Source of the DNA: Nitrospiraceae bacterium
GTDB lineage: Bacteria; Nitrospirota; Nitrospiria; Nitrospirales; UBA8639
Direction of reading: 5' to 3'
Length of the DNA: 64,000 bases
NCBI GenBank assembly: GCA_020632595.1
Contig: JACKFF010000013.1
Coordinates: forward strand, 1 to 64,000
How positions within the stretch are numbered: the first letter of the stretch is position 1; the number at the start of each line of letters is the position of its first letter. Positions 1 to 8,037 of this stretch are shown here, piece by piece. The position numbers and the translations under genes were made by a program. A model generated the notes under the pieces. The model did no database searches. It saw only the letters and a list, made by a program, of their open reading frames with translations, and was not told where the DNA came from.

Positions 1-1
1 G

Positions 2-145
2 CGGCAACATATTCTTCAGACCCTGGCCGCCAGCAATTGGCAGATCGAGGGGGAGGGGGGCGCGGCGGAACAACTCCGATTGGCACCTAGCACGCTCAGG
101 AGCCGGATCAAAAAACTCGGTCTTCAACGACCGAGTAGACTCTAA
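2..145 (+). CDS. Sigma54-dependent Fis-family regulator, C-terminal end (partial)
   Basis: Only the last 47 codons lie in the window. They read as the Fis-type helix-turn-helix that ends bacterial enhancer-binding proteins: an ILQTLAASNWQIEG helix, a GAAEQL turn and the recognition segment APSTLRSRIKKLGLQRPS, then a TAA stop. In this family the domain binds upstream activator sites and the missing AAA+ domain remodels RNA polymerase carrying sigma54. The sensor domain cannot be seen. The gene is followed by a hairpin at 224-252. Its position upstream of the nitrite oxidation genes makes it a candidate regulator of them, which is inference. Confidence 0.85.
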   Translation, partial: RQHILQTLAASNWQIEGEGGAAEQLRLAPSTLRSRIKKLGLQRPSRL

Positions 146-534
146 ATTCTTCAACTCCACATTCTTTCGTTCTACCTGATCCCACTCTTTTCTCCGAAAT
201 ACCATGGGCTGAAACCACGGTGGGTGGTGGTATGAGCCACGAAGACCACCACGATCCTTCATGGGGTTTCAATACCAGTTCATTAACCTGCCTACTTGCC
301 AATAGCATCTACAGCATTTTCAATGGTCTCTCGTTTCAGTCCGCCTCAATCCAACTGTGGCTTGGTGTATGCATACCGAAAATGGAGCCAGTTACTTTTT
401 ATCAATTCGTTAAAGAATTTCGGATCATGAGTTGGAGTTTTATTCGCGATCCTGAGGCGGGAGCAGGAGTTCATGATTTTGGTAGATGTTCTGCTGCTTA
501 GGGGGCAATCCCTGTTCATGAGTAATGAGTGCTC
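146..534. other. Intergenic, no convincing gene
   Basis: This 389-base gap has no reading frame that looks like a protein. It holds the palindromic element at 205-270 and otherwise nothing I recognise. Confidence 0.6.
205..270. repeat. Palindromic intergenic element, copy 1
   Basis: GTGGTGGT (224-231) pairs exactly with ACCACCAC (245-252). An outer arm GAAACC (211-216) matches GGTTTC (265-270). It shares the core CACCACGATCCTTC-TGG with the elements at 1288-1338 and 14902-14957. It may end transcription of the upstream regulator, but there is no T run. Confidence 0.5.
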
Positions 535-1128
535 ATGAAATTTTTTCTGGACACGGTGAGTCTCACAGAGATTCAAGAGATTGGCAGGCTGGGGGTTCTG
601 GATGGAATAGCCATGAACGCCGCGTTGGTTACTGAGCAGGGGCTGAATTTCTATCAGGGAATTCGAGAAATCTGTCGTTATGTGGATAGTCCGATCAGTG
701 TCGGCGTGTTGAGTGTTGAAGAAGAGGCCATCGTCAAGGAAAGCAAAGAATTATCGAAAATTCACAGGAATGTCCTGGTAAAGTGTCCTTTGACGCCTGC
801 CGGTCTCAAGGCGACTAAGCGGCTGACAGCCGAAGGCATCCGTGTGAATGTGTCTTTGTGTTTTTCACTCACGCAAGCCTTGCTTGCCGCCAAAGCCGGT
901 GCCTGGTGTGTGTCCATTTGCCTTGATCGTACCCGGGATAATCAATCCAAGGGAGACGATATTATTCGAAACATTGTCACCGTCTTTCAAAACTCTGGTC
1001 TCTCTACTCAGGTGCTTCTTGCCGGTATCCGTTCTCCTGATGATGTGCTTGAGGCAGCATTAGGGGGAGGGCATATTTGTACAATGCGATTCCCCGTGTT
1101 TCAGCAACTTTTTGAGCCTGCGGTGTAA
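535..1128 (+). CDS. Transaldolase / fructose-6-phosphate aldolase-like protein
   Basis: The 197-aa product has the TIM-barrel signature of the small transaldolase family: MKFFLDT at the N-terminus with the catalytic Asp, LDGIAMNAALV in place of the usual LDGVTTNPSL, VLVKCPLTPAGLKA with the Schiff-base lysine, and a C-terminal VLLAGIRSPDDVLEAAL segment. Length is close to that of fructose-6-phosphate aldolases (about 215-220 aa). The threonine of the T-N-P motif is replaced by Met and the Pro by Ala, and the usual VSPFVGR strand reads VSICLDR, so activity may be altered or lost. I start at the ATG at 535 because the protein then begins with the conserved MKFFLDT; a GTG at 529 would add two residues. 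No clear Shine-Dalgarno is visible. Confidence 0.75.
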   Translation: MKFFLDTVSLTEIQEIGRLGVLDGIAMNAALVTEQGLNFYQGIREICRYVDSPISVGVLSVEEEAIVKESKELSKIHRNVLVKCPLTPAGLKATKRLTAEGIRVNVSLCFSLTQALLAAKAGAWCVSICLDRTRDNQSKGDDIIRNIVTVFQNSGLSTQVLLAGIRSPDDVLEAALGGGHICTMRFPVFQQLFEPAV

Positions 1129-1287
1129 TTGTCCTTTCTGATCATATCCTCCGACCCGGACTGTGCTCTTCAGAACTCCTGACCGTTCGAAGCGTGATCG
1201 GCTTTGCAGGTATCATATCGTTCTTCGCTATGCTCCGAGTACTTTCCACTTTTGGACTTCCCGTATTTTCTTGAGTGCCGCCGCGTA

Positions 1288-1338
1288 AATCGGTGGGTGG
1301 CCACCACGTCCCACCACGTTCTTTCGTGGGTGAATGAT
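1288..1338. repeat. Palindromic intergenic element, copy 2
   Basis: The stretch GGTGGGTGGCCACCACG followed by CACCACGTTCTTTCGTGG resembles the elements at 205-270 and 14902-14957, both in its GTGG/CCAC arms and in the CACCACG-TC-TTC-TGG core. It lies in the leader region of the oxidase operon. Confidence 0.45.
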
Positions 1339-1518
1339 CCGTCTGCGGATGTTATCCCGGAGAAAAACAATGGAAACTTTAGGATTACAAGGGATTGTCC
1401 TAGGGCACTGAATTATTTTGATCGGGCATGGCCCATGCAAAGCATTCACCAACATACAGAAAAGACGGGAATGAAATCGGTCAACCCAAGATTACGGCAA
1501 TGAGGGAAAAACTGGTGC

Positions 1519-1530
1519 GATAAATTTATC
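1519..1530. promoter_or_regulatory. 12-bp perfect palindrome, possible operator
   Basis: GATAAATTTATC is self-complementary and lies 52 bases upstream of the ATG of the bd-like oxidase. Its place suits a regulator site, but AT-rich palindromes of this length can arise by chance. Confidence 0.25.
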
Positions 1531-1582
1531 AGAGGAATTTTTTTGGATCTTAGATGTATCCAATGATTTTGGGGGGAGAAAA

Positions 1583-3568
1583 ATGAGTGGAATGCGTGGA
1601 AAAATGAAACTGAAAAAGAATGCCGCAGTTTTGTTGATCAGCATGATTGCGGGAATGTTGCTGCTGCCGATCGGTATCGCGCTGCCGATTCTATTTGGAA
1701 ATGGTGAAGCCATCGCTTCGGGAGGAGGGCAAAGTACCCAGCCTGTGCAGGAAGTTGTGGAGGGTGAGGAAGGCGCAGCGCCGGTCGAAATGGGACGGGA
1801 TATTTATTACAAGACCGAAGGCGTGGTGTCGAGTGAAACGGCTCCAGTCACCGCGGACAATACGCATGATTATCCCCGCTACGGCAATTTTGAAAGTCGA
1901 GTGCTGATTTGGGTGGCGAACCAGCAGCATTTGTATTACGGCAGTTTCGTCTTGGCGGTTCCTATCTTCTGCATGGTGATTGAGTTCATCGGCATGGTGA
2001 CAAAGGATAAGGCCATGGCGAAGAAATACGACCAGCTGGCCTATGATTTTATCCGAATCAGTCTGACGGCCTATTCGTTGACCGCCATCCTTGGGGGCAT
2101 TCTCCTTTTCACCTTTCTCACGCTCTATCCCACATTTTTCAGTTATCTCTCAGGGATTTTTCGTCCTGTTATGCACATCTACGCGCTGCTGTTCGTCGCC
2201 GAAAGCGGAACGCTGTATATCTACTACTATGGATGGGACAGGATGAGAGAAGGTGTCCTGAAGTGGGTGCATCTCAGTATCGCCGTGGTCCTGAATGTCA
2301 TTGGAACCGTGCTGATGTTTTTAGCGAATTCGTGGATTGCCTTCATGATGTCCCCGGCAGGGGTGGATGAACAAGGACGGTATCTCGGGAATATCTGGCA
2401 TGCAATTCATAGCGCGTTGTGGAATCCGCTGAACGTTCATCGAATTTTAGGAAATATGGCATTCGGAGGCAGTGTCGTAGCCGCCTACGCGGCCTATCGG
2501 TTTTTATCGGCTAAATCCGATGAAGAGCGCGCCCATTACGATTGGATGGGGTATGTCGCGATGTTTATCGCCGTCATTTTCCTCATTCCATTGCCGTTTG
2601 CGGGCTATTGGCTCATGCGGGAGGTCTATGCCTATCGCCAGCAAATGGGAATTACCCTGATGGGAGGCCTCCTCGCCTGGTTGTTTATTATTCAGGCCAC
2701 CATGATCGGCGCTCTTTTTCTGAGTACGAGTTATTACTTGTGGCAATGCTTCGGCCGGATGCCGGGTGCTGAACGATTTCAACGGTATATTAAATATCTC
2801 GTGTTTATTGCGGTCGTGGGATTACTGGTATTTATCACGCCCCATACCATCGTGATGACCCCGGCTGAGTTGAAAGCCATGGGAGGTCAACAGCATCCCG
2901 TTTTAGGGAACTATGGGGTGATGTCTGCCAAAAATGGCGGAATCAATATGCTCATCATTGTGACGATTGTGAGTTTCATTTGGTATCAGCGCGGTAATTT
3001 AATTCCGGCAGTGAAATGGAAAAAATTCGGCAATATTTTTATGACCTGTTTTTTCGTGGTCGGCAGTCTCAATATTATTTGGTTAGCCATCTATGGGTAT
3101 TTCATTCCGGCAAACGTGCGAATTGGTCTATCGGTGCCCCAGGTGGCCACTACGATGTCGTGCCTCCTGTTAATGATGCCGATGAATCTGGCCATGCTGA
3201 AAAATGCCAAGGTGGCGGGCCCCATTCAATGGGGCAAAATGCCGGCGAGATCGCAGTATGCGCTGATCGCCCTGGCCACGGAATTTACCTGGATGATGGC
3301 CTTGATGGGATACATCCGTTCATCAGTCCGCCTCTTCTGGCATGTCAATGAGGTGATGCGGGATAACTCGCCCTGGGCCTATACCCACACCATCGGGTTT
3401 GCTGCAAATATGATCTCCTTCAATGTTCTGCTTTTCTGGTCGACGATTCTATTCGTGTTCTGGCTGGCGGCATTTGCCGGTAAAAAATCGCCCCTACCGG
3501 AGATGCCCAAAGTGCAAGAATCCCCCGCTGTTCCGCAATTCACACCTCAATCGGTCAGTCGTTCCTGA
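1583..3568 (+). CDS. Cytochrome bd-like quinol or c-type oxidase, large subunit (CydA-like)
   Basis: A 661-aa polytopic membrane protein. An N-terminal hydrophobic segment (about 14-38) is followed by a 65-residue extracytoplasmic stretch, then by about a dozen membrane helices. ESRVLIWVANQQHLYYGSF (around 105-121) resembles the start of CydA with its heme-ligand His (H116 here), and the NPLNVHRILGNMAFGG segment (about 284) is also CydA-like. It is longer than classical CydA, and no CydB follows. In Nitrospira, proteins of this type are proposed as the terminal oxidase that takes electrons from nitrite oxidation; its position at the head of an nxr operon fits that. The start is ATG 1583 behind GGGGGGAG at 1571-1578. 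The electron donor and the number of hemes cannot be read from the sequence. Confidence 0.8.
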   Translation: MSGMRGKMKLKKNAAVLLISMIAGMLLLPIGIALPILFGNGEAIASGGGQSTQPVQEVVEGEEGAAPVEMGRDIYYKTEGVVSSETAPVTADNTHDYPRYGNFESRVLIWVANQQHLYYGSFVLAVPIFCMVIEFIGMVTKDKAMAKKYDQLAYDFIRISLTAYSLTAILGGILLFTFLTLYPTFFSYLSGIFRPVMHIYALLFVAESGTLYIYYYGWDRMREGVLKWVHLSIAVVLNVIGTVLMFLANSWIAFMMSPAGVDEQGRYLGNIWHAIHSALWNPLNVHRILGNMAFGGSVVAAYAAYRFLSAKSDEERAHYDWMGYVAMFIAVIFLIPLPFAGYWLMREVYAYRQQMGITLMGGLLAWLFIIQATMIGALFLSTSYYLWQCFGRMPGAERFQRYIKYLVFIAVVGLLVFITPHTIVMTPAELKAMGGQQHPVLGNYGVMSAKNGGINMLIIVTIVSFIWYQRGNLIPAVKWKKFGNIFMTCFFVVGSLNIIWLAIYGYFIPANVRIGLSVPQVATTMSCLLLMMPMNLAMLKNAKVAGPIQWGKMPARSQYALIALATEFTWMMALMGYIRSSVRLFWHVNEVMRDNSPWAYTHTIGFAANMISFNVLLFWSTILFVFWLAAFAGKKSPLPEMPKVQESPAVPQFTPQSVSRS

Positions 3569-3708
3569 TGGGTTAGCCGGGAACGCTATGGAGGGATGAA
3601 GGAATGATGCATTCATAAAACCAGCGCCAGATTAGGGGTTGAAAGGAGCGTTCACGCATTCAAGGTGAGGTGCATACACGGACGGATGTGATGTTGAAGG
3701 AGGGCGAG

Positions 3709-3897
3709 ATGATGGAATTTTGGGTTGCAAATCCTCTGATTGAAATGATCTTCGGGATAGTCAGCTTCGTGGGAGTCCTGGTGTTGGGATGGGCCAATCT
3801 TATGGTCGATCCCCCCAAAACCGCGGTAGTGATACCTGCCGACTTGAATGTCTGGGAAAGACATCGGTTGAGGCAGTCTCAAAGAAAGGAGGAGTAA
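3709..3897 (+). CDS. Small single-helix membrane protein of the nxr operon
   Basis: This 62-aa protein has one strong membrane helix (about residues 6-30, rich in I, F, V, L, G) followed by a charged tail ending QRKEE. AAGGAGGG at 3697-3704 sits five bases before ATG 3709; a longer frame from GTG 3670 has no such site. It lies between the bd-like oxidase and nxrA1 in the same direction. I do not recognise the family. Its size and place suggest an accessory subunit of the oxidase or a membrane anchor, by analogy with CydX-type peptides; that is inference. Confidence 0.6.
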   Translation: MMEFWVANPLIEMIFGIVSFVGVLVLGWANLMVDPPKTAVVIPADLNVWERHRLRQSQRKEE

Positions 3898-3949
3898 AGG
3901 GTTTGTGTCGTTAACCGGAATTGGCAACCTTTGTATGGAGGAGCGTTTG

Positions 3950-6900
3950 ATGTTGGTCACAAAAAGGCAATTTTTAAAAATTACAGCAGGCACTGTGGCG
4001 GCAGTGGCGTTGGCGGATAACGCGCTGGCGTTGACGGCATTACAACCGGTTGTGGAGGTGGGCAATCCTTTGGGTGAGTACCCGGATCGCTCCTGGGAGA
4101 GGGTCTATCACGATCAGTACCGGTATGACAGTTCCTTTACCTGGTGCTGTTCCCCGAATGACACGCATGCCTGTCGTATCCGTGCGTTTGTCCGGAACGG
4201 AGTCGTGATGCGCGTAGAGCAAAACTACGATCACCAAACCTATGAGGATATGTACGGGAATCGGGGAACCTTTGCCCATAATCCCCGGATGTGTTTGAAG
4301 GGGTATACCTACCATCGACGGGTGTATGGTCCATACCGTTTAAAGGGGCCCTTGATGCGGCGCGGCTGGAAAGCCTGGATGGATGCCGGAAGCCCGGAAT
4401 TAGATCCAACGGTCATGAGCAAATATAAATTCAATGCGCGCTATTTGGATGATATGTTGCGGGTCTCCTGGGATACCGCGTTTACCTATTTGGCCAAGGC
4501 CATGATCGTCATCGCCAATCGGTATAGTGGCGAGGCCGGTGCGAGGCGATTACGGGAACAAGGGTATCCTCCGGAAATGATTGAGATGATGAAGGGCTCA
4601 GGAGTCCGGAGCATGAAATTCCGAGCCGGGATGCCTGTGTTAGGTGTCATCGGCAAAATGGGCATTACCCGGATGAACGGCGGATGTGGAGCTTTGTTGG
4701 ATAGTTGGGTGAGAAAGGTCGGACCGGACAATGCGCAGGGGGGACGGTATTTTAATAATTTGACCTGGCACGGTGATCAGGATCCTTCGCAACCCTTCTG
4801 GTCCGGAGCGCAAGCCATCGATTGTGATCTGTCTGACATGCGATTCAGCAAGATGAATACAAGCTGGGGAAAAAATTTCGTCGAAAATAAAATGCCGGAA
4901 GCCCATTGGAAACTGGAGTCCATTGAGCGGGGTGGTCGAGTGGTGGTCATTACCCCGGAATACAATCCCACGGCGCAACGGGCAGACTATTGGATGCCGG
5001 TCCGACCCGAGACAGATGGAGCGTTATTCCTCGGGGCATGCAAAATTATTTTAGACGATGGCCTTCAGGACAGCGATTTTATTCGATCCAGTACGGATTT
5101 CCCCTTGTTGATTCGAACGGATACTCTGCAATATTTGGATCCGCGTGATGTTATTAAAGATTATGCCTTCCCGGATTTCTCCAAATCTTACTCCGGCAAA
5201 GTGCAAGGGCTTTCGCCTTCGCAAATTGCTCGTCTTGGAGGGTTTATGGTGTGGGATCTCAATCAGGACAAGGCGGTTCCGCTTCATCGAGAATTGGTGG
5301 GTTGGCATTTCAAAAATAGCGGTCTCGATCCGGCGTTGACGGGATCGTTCAGGGTGAAGTTGCTGAGTGGGAGGGAGGCGGATGTCATGCCCCTCTTCCA
5401 GATGTATCAAGTCCATCTTCAGGATTACGATCTGGATACTGTCCACCAAATTAATCGATGTCCGAAAGATTTAATTGTGCGATGGGCTCGAGATAACGGG
5501 ACCATCAAACCGGCTGCGATTCATAATGGAGAAGGCGTCTGCCATTACTTTCATATGACCTCAATGGGGCGTGCGGCTGCCATGGTCATGACCCTGACCG
5601 GAAACATGGGAAAATTCGGTTCGGGATGTCATACATGGTCAGGAAACTATAAGGTTGGTGTTTGGGCGGCCACGCCGTGGTCGGGGGAAGGCATCGGGGT
5701 TCACACCGGGGAAGATCCGTTCAAGATCACGACGGATCCGAATGCCCATGGGAAAGAAATTAATTACCGTCCCTATTATTACGGCGAAGAGACGACATAC
5801 TGGAACCACGGCGATACGGCATTAATTGTGAATACGCCCAAATATGGCCGACGGGTGTTTACCGGCAAAACGCATATGCCGACGCCGAGTAAATTCCGGT
5901 GGGTGGCGAATGTCAATATTCTCAATAATTCGAAACATCATTATGACATGGTTAAGAATGTGGATCCCCACATTGAAACGATTGTGACTCAGGACATTGA
6001 AATGACCTCTGACGTGAATCACGCCGATGTGTCATTTGCGGTAAACGGGTGGATGGAGTTTACCTATCCTGAAATGACCGCCACCGTATCCAATCCCTGG
6101 ATGCAGGTATGGAAAGGCGGTATCCGGCCGTTGTATGACACGCGGAACGATTTGGATACGGTGGCGGGCGTCGCGGCCAAACTCACCGAAATGACGGGTG
6201 ATGGCCGCTTCCGCGATTACTTCAAGTTTGTCTATGACAATCGCGTGGACGTGTATGTGCAACGGTTGTTGGATGCCGGTAGCACCTCCTATGGCTATTC
6301 GGCGGACACGATGTTGAAATCGGAAAAGGGCTGGATGGTGATGACCCGGACCTATCCTCGTATTCCATTGTGGGAGGAAACCAACGAATCGAAACCGATG
6401 TGGACCCGCAGTGGACGACTGGAAACATACCGGGTGGAGCCGGAAGCCATCGAATATGGGGAAAACTTCATCTCGCATCGGGAGGGAACGGAAGCGACAC
6501 CCTACCTGCCGAATGCGATTATGTCCTCCAATCCGTATATCCGGCCGGATGACTACGGGATTCCAATCACGGCGCAACATCATGACGATAAAACCGTCCG
6601 CAACATCAAGTTGCCATGGGCGGAAATTAAACGGTACGCCAATCCACTCTGGGAGAAGGGGTATCAGTTCTATTGCGTGACGCCGAAGACCCGGCATCGG
6701 GTGCATAGCCAATGGTCGGTGAACGATTGGGTGCAGATGTATGAATCCAACTTTGGCGATGCTTATCGAATGGATAAGCGGACACCGGGGGTGGGTGAAC
6801 ATCAAATCCACGTCAACCCCTCAGCGGCCAAAGATCGTGGGATCAATGACGGGGACTATGTCTACGTCGATGGAAACCCGGTGGACCGGCCGTATCGTGG

Positions 6901-7387
6901 CTGGAAGCCCAGTGATCCCTATTACAAGGTGGCGCGGTTGATGATCCGGGCGAAGTACAACCCGGCCTTTCCGTATCATGTCACGATGGCCAAACATGCG
7001 CCGTATGTGTCGACGGCGAAGTCGGTGAAGGGGCATGAAACCCGGCCGGATGGACGGGCGATTGCGCTGGATACCGGGTATCAATCGAACTTCCGGTATG
7101 GGGCGCAGCAGTCCTTTACCCGCAGTTGGCTGATGCCGATGCACCAATTGGACTCATTGCCCGGCAAAATGGCGAATAAATGGAAATTCAAATGGGGTTT
7201 TGAAATTGATCATCATGCGGTCAACACGGTTCCGAAGGAATGTCTCATCCGGATCACGAAGGCGGAGGATGGCGGCATCGGCGGGCGTGGGCCGTGGGAA
7301 CCGGTCCGGACCGGGTTCACGCCAGGTCAGGAGAATGAGTTTATGATCAAATGGCTGAAGGGTGATCATATTAAGATCAAAGTGTAG
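3950..7387 (+). CDS. nxrA: Nitrite oxidoreductase alpha subunit NxrA, copy 1
   Basis: The catalytic molybdopterin subunit (1145 aa) of the enzyme that oxidises nitrite to nitrate. It belongs to the type II DMSO reductase family. A Tat-like leader (KRQFLKITAGTVAAVALA) directs it across the membrane; the twin-arginine pair is KR here but RR in copy 2. The Fe-S region has C66, C67, C75 and C115, and the TWHGDQDP segment (272-279) lies where this family carries the Asp ligand to molybdenum. I chose ATG 3950, preceded by GGAGGAG, because it gives exactly the length of copy 2; the frame stays open back to GTG 3905. It sits behind the oxidase and the small membrane protein and ahead of a receiver-domain gene and nxrB1. 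The 3' third is nearly identical to copy 2 while the 5' two thirds differ at many synonymous sites. No gamma subunit is present in the window. Confidence 0.97.
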   Translation: MLVTKRQFLKITAGTVAAVALADNALALTALQPVVEVGNPLGEYPDRSWERVYHDQYRYDSSFTWCCSPNDTHACRIRAFVRNGVVMRVEQNYDHQTYEDMYGNRGTFAHNPRMCLKGYTYHRRVYGPYRLKGPLMRRGWKAWMDAGSPELDPTVMSKYKFNARYLDDMLRVSWDTAFTYLAKAMIVIANRYSGEAGARRLREQGYPPEMIEMMKGSGVRSMKFRAGMPVLGVIGKMGITRMNGGCGALLDSWVRKVGPDNAQGGRYFNNLTWHGDQDPSQPFWSGAQAIDCDLSDMRFSKMNTSWGKNFVENKMPEAHWKLESIERGGRVVVITPEYNPTAQRADYWMPVRPETDGALFLGACKIILDDGLQDSDFIRSSTDFPLLIRTDTLQYLDPRDVIKDYAFPDFSKSYSGKVQGLSPSQIARLGGFMVWDLNQDKAVPLHRELVGWHFKNSGLDPALTGSFRVKLLSGREADVMPLFQMYQVHLQDYDLDTVHQINRCPKDLIVRWARDNGTIKPAAIHNGEGVCHYFHMTSMGRAAAMVMTLTGNMGKFGSGCHTWSGNYKVGVWAATPWSGEGIGVHTGEDPFKITTDPNAHGKEINYRPYYYGEETTYWNHGDTALIVNTPKYGRRVFTGKTHMPTPSKFRWVANVNILNNSKHHYDMVKNVDPHIETIVTQDIEMTSDVNHADVSFAVNGWMEFTYPEMTATVSNPWMQVWKGGIRPLYDTRNDLDTVAGVAAKLTEMTGDGRFRDYFKFVYDNRVDVYVQRLLDAGSTSYGYSADTMLKSEKGWMVMTRTYPRIPLWEETNESKPMWTRSGRLETYRVEPEAIEYGENFISHREGTEATPYLPNAIMSSNPYIRPDDYGIPITAQHHDDKTVRNIKLPWAEIKRYANPLWEKGYQFYCVTPKTRHRVHSQWSVNDWVQMYESNFGDAYRMDKRTPGVGEHQIHVNPSAAKDRGINDGDYVYVDGNPVDRPYRGWKPSDPYYKVARLMIRAKYNPAFPYHVTMAKHAPYVSTAKSVKGHETRPDGRAIALDTGYQSNFRYGAQQSFTRSWLMPMHQLDSLPGKMANKWKFKWGFEIDHHAVNTVPKECLIRITKAEDGGIGGRGPWEPVRTGFTPGQENEFMIKWLKGDHIKIKV

Positions 7388-7394
7388 GTAAGCT

Positions 7395-7474
7395 GGAGGC
7401 TGGGGATATTTTTTCTATATTGACGTCTAGAAAGAAATATGATGAATACCTCCCCCCAGCCTCCTTCTTTTTTT
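7395..7474 (+). terminator. Long-loop hairpin with T run after nxrA1
   Basis: GGAGGCTGGGG (7395-7405) pairs perfectly with CCCCAGCCTCC (7454-7464), followed by TTCTTTTTTT. The loop is 48 bases. It could act as a partial terminator or RNA-stability element that sets NxrA above NxrB. A matching hairpin follows nxrA2. Confidence 0.7.
7420..7437 (+). promoter_or_regulatory. 18-nt antisense match to the nxrA2 start, in the hairpin loop
   Basis: TTGACGTCTAGAAAGAAA is the exact reverse complement of codons 2-7 of nxrA2 (26309-26326). It lies in the loop of the hairpin after nxrA1. The match is directly visible; a regulatory role is inference. Confidence 0.45.
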
Positions 7475-7538
7475 GTGATCGTTGGACCTAAAAAATTCTT
7501 GTAAGCCTTTTATCATGAAAACTGTGGGGGGGAGCAAG

Positions 7539-7592
7539 ATGAACCAGGTAGGACCCGTCGGTGAGCATACCCTCTGTATTTGTGGTGGATGA
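7539..7592 (+). CDS. Mini reading frame overlapping receiver gene 1 (leader peptide?)
   Basis: ATG 7539 lies five to six bases after GGGGGGAG and opens a 17-codon frame ending GPVGEHTLCICGG and TGA. It overlaps the first codons of the receiver-domain gene in another frame. The equivalent place before receiver gene 2 has a similar frame (GPVGEQTLCICGG) with an even better ribosome binding site. Most of the shared residues are forced by the overlapping gene, so the peptide itself may be irrelevant; translational coupling is the likeliest role. Confidence 0.35.
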   Translation: MNQVGPVGEHTLCICGG

Positions 7593-7980
7593 TGATGAGG
7601 TGATTCGCTCAAATATTGCGAAAAAACTTTCCCGTTTACACTGCACGGTCCGTGCCTTTGAATCGGGAGAGGCCTTAATGGAATTTTTGAGAGATCATAG
7701 GGATGAACCTGATGTAATTTTGGTGGATTATAAAATGGGTGGAATGAATGGGGTGGAAACCCTGCATGCCATTCGAAAAAATTCTTCTGTTCCAGCCATT
7801 ATCTTTACTGCGTATGAAGGTTGGATAGATCCGCAGGAAATAACACAAATTGGAAATTGTGAGGTCATAATCAAAACCGTTGATCTTCACAATCTCACGC
7901 ATATGGTGAACGGGGTCTTGGCTTTGAGGAATTTACAAAAAAATGATTGTTGGACTGATACCGGGGGGTTGCCAACTTGA
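7561..7980 (+). CDS. Stand-alone response regulator receiver domain, copy 1
   Basis: A 139-aa single receiver domain with no output domain. The acidic pocket is DDDE (10-13), the phospho-acceptor is D56 in VILVDYKMGG, the switch Thr is T83 in IIFTAYEG and the conserved Lys is K105 in VIIKTVD, so phosphorylation should be possible. The start is GTG 7561, which has no good ribosome binding site of its own and lies inside the mini frame at 7539-7592. It is inserted between nxrA1 and nxrB1. Residues 6-67 are identical to copy 2 and the rest is diverged. Which kinase or target it uses is not visible; such single-domain proteins often act by protein-protein contact. Confidence 0.85.
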   Translation: MSIPSVFVVDDDEVIRSNIAKKLSRLHCTVRAFESGEALMEFLRDHRDEPDVILVDYKMGGMNGVETLHAIRKNSSVPAIIFTAYEGWIDPQEITQIGNCEVIIKTVDLHNLTHMVNGVLALRNLQKNDCWTDTGGLPT

Positions 7981-8037
7981 GGGTTGGCGGACCTGGCCCG
8001 GGCAGCCCCGAAATTTTCACTGAAACGGAGGATGACA

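Larger units (their letters stand above)
1129..1582. other. Intergenic region upstream of the bd-like oxidase / nxr operon
   Basis: No gene is visible. The region holds the palindromic element at 1288-1338, a weak sigma54-like GG-N10-GC spacing at 1430-1443 and a 12-bp palindrome GATAAATTTATC at 1519-1530 about 50 bases before the start codon. The promoter of the downstream operon is expected here. Confidence 0.5.

Noticed and set aside
6032..6811. Long open frame of 259 codons on the minus strand inside nxrA1
   Set aside because: It is the reverse shadow of the well-supported nxrA1 and has a His/Arg/Pro-rich composition typical of such shadows; the same appears in nxrA2.
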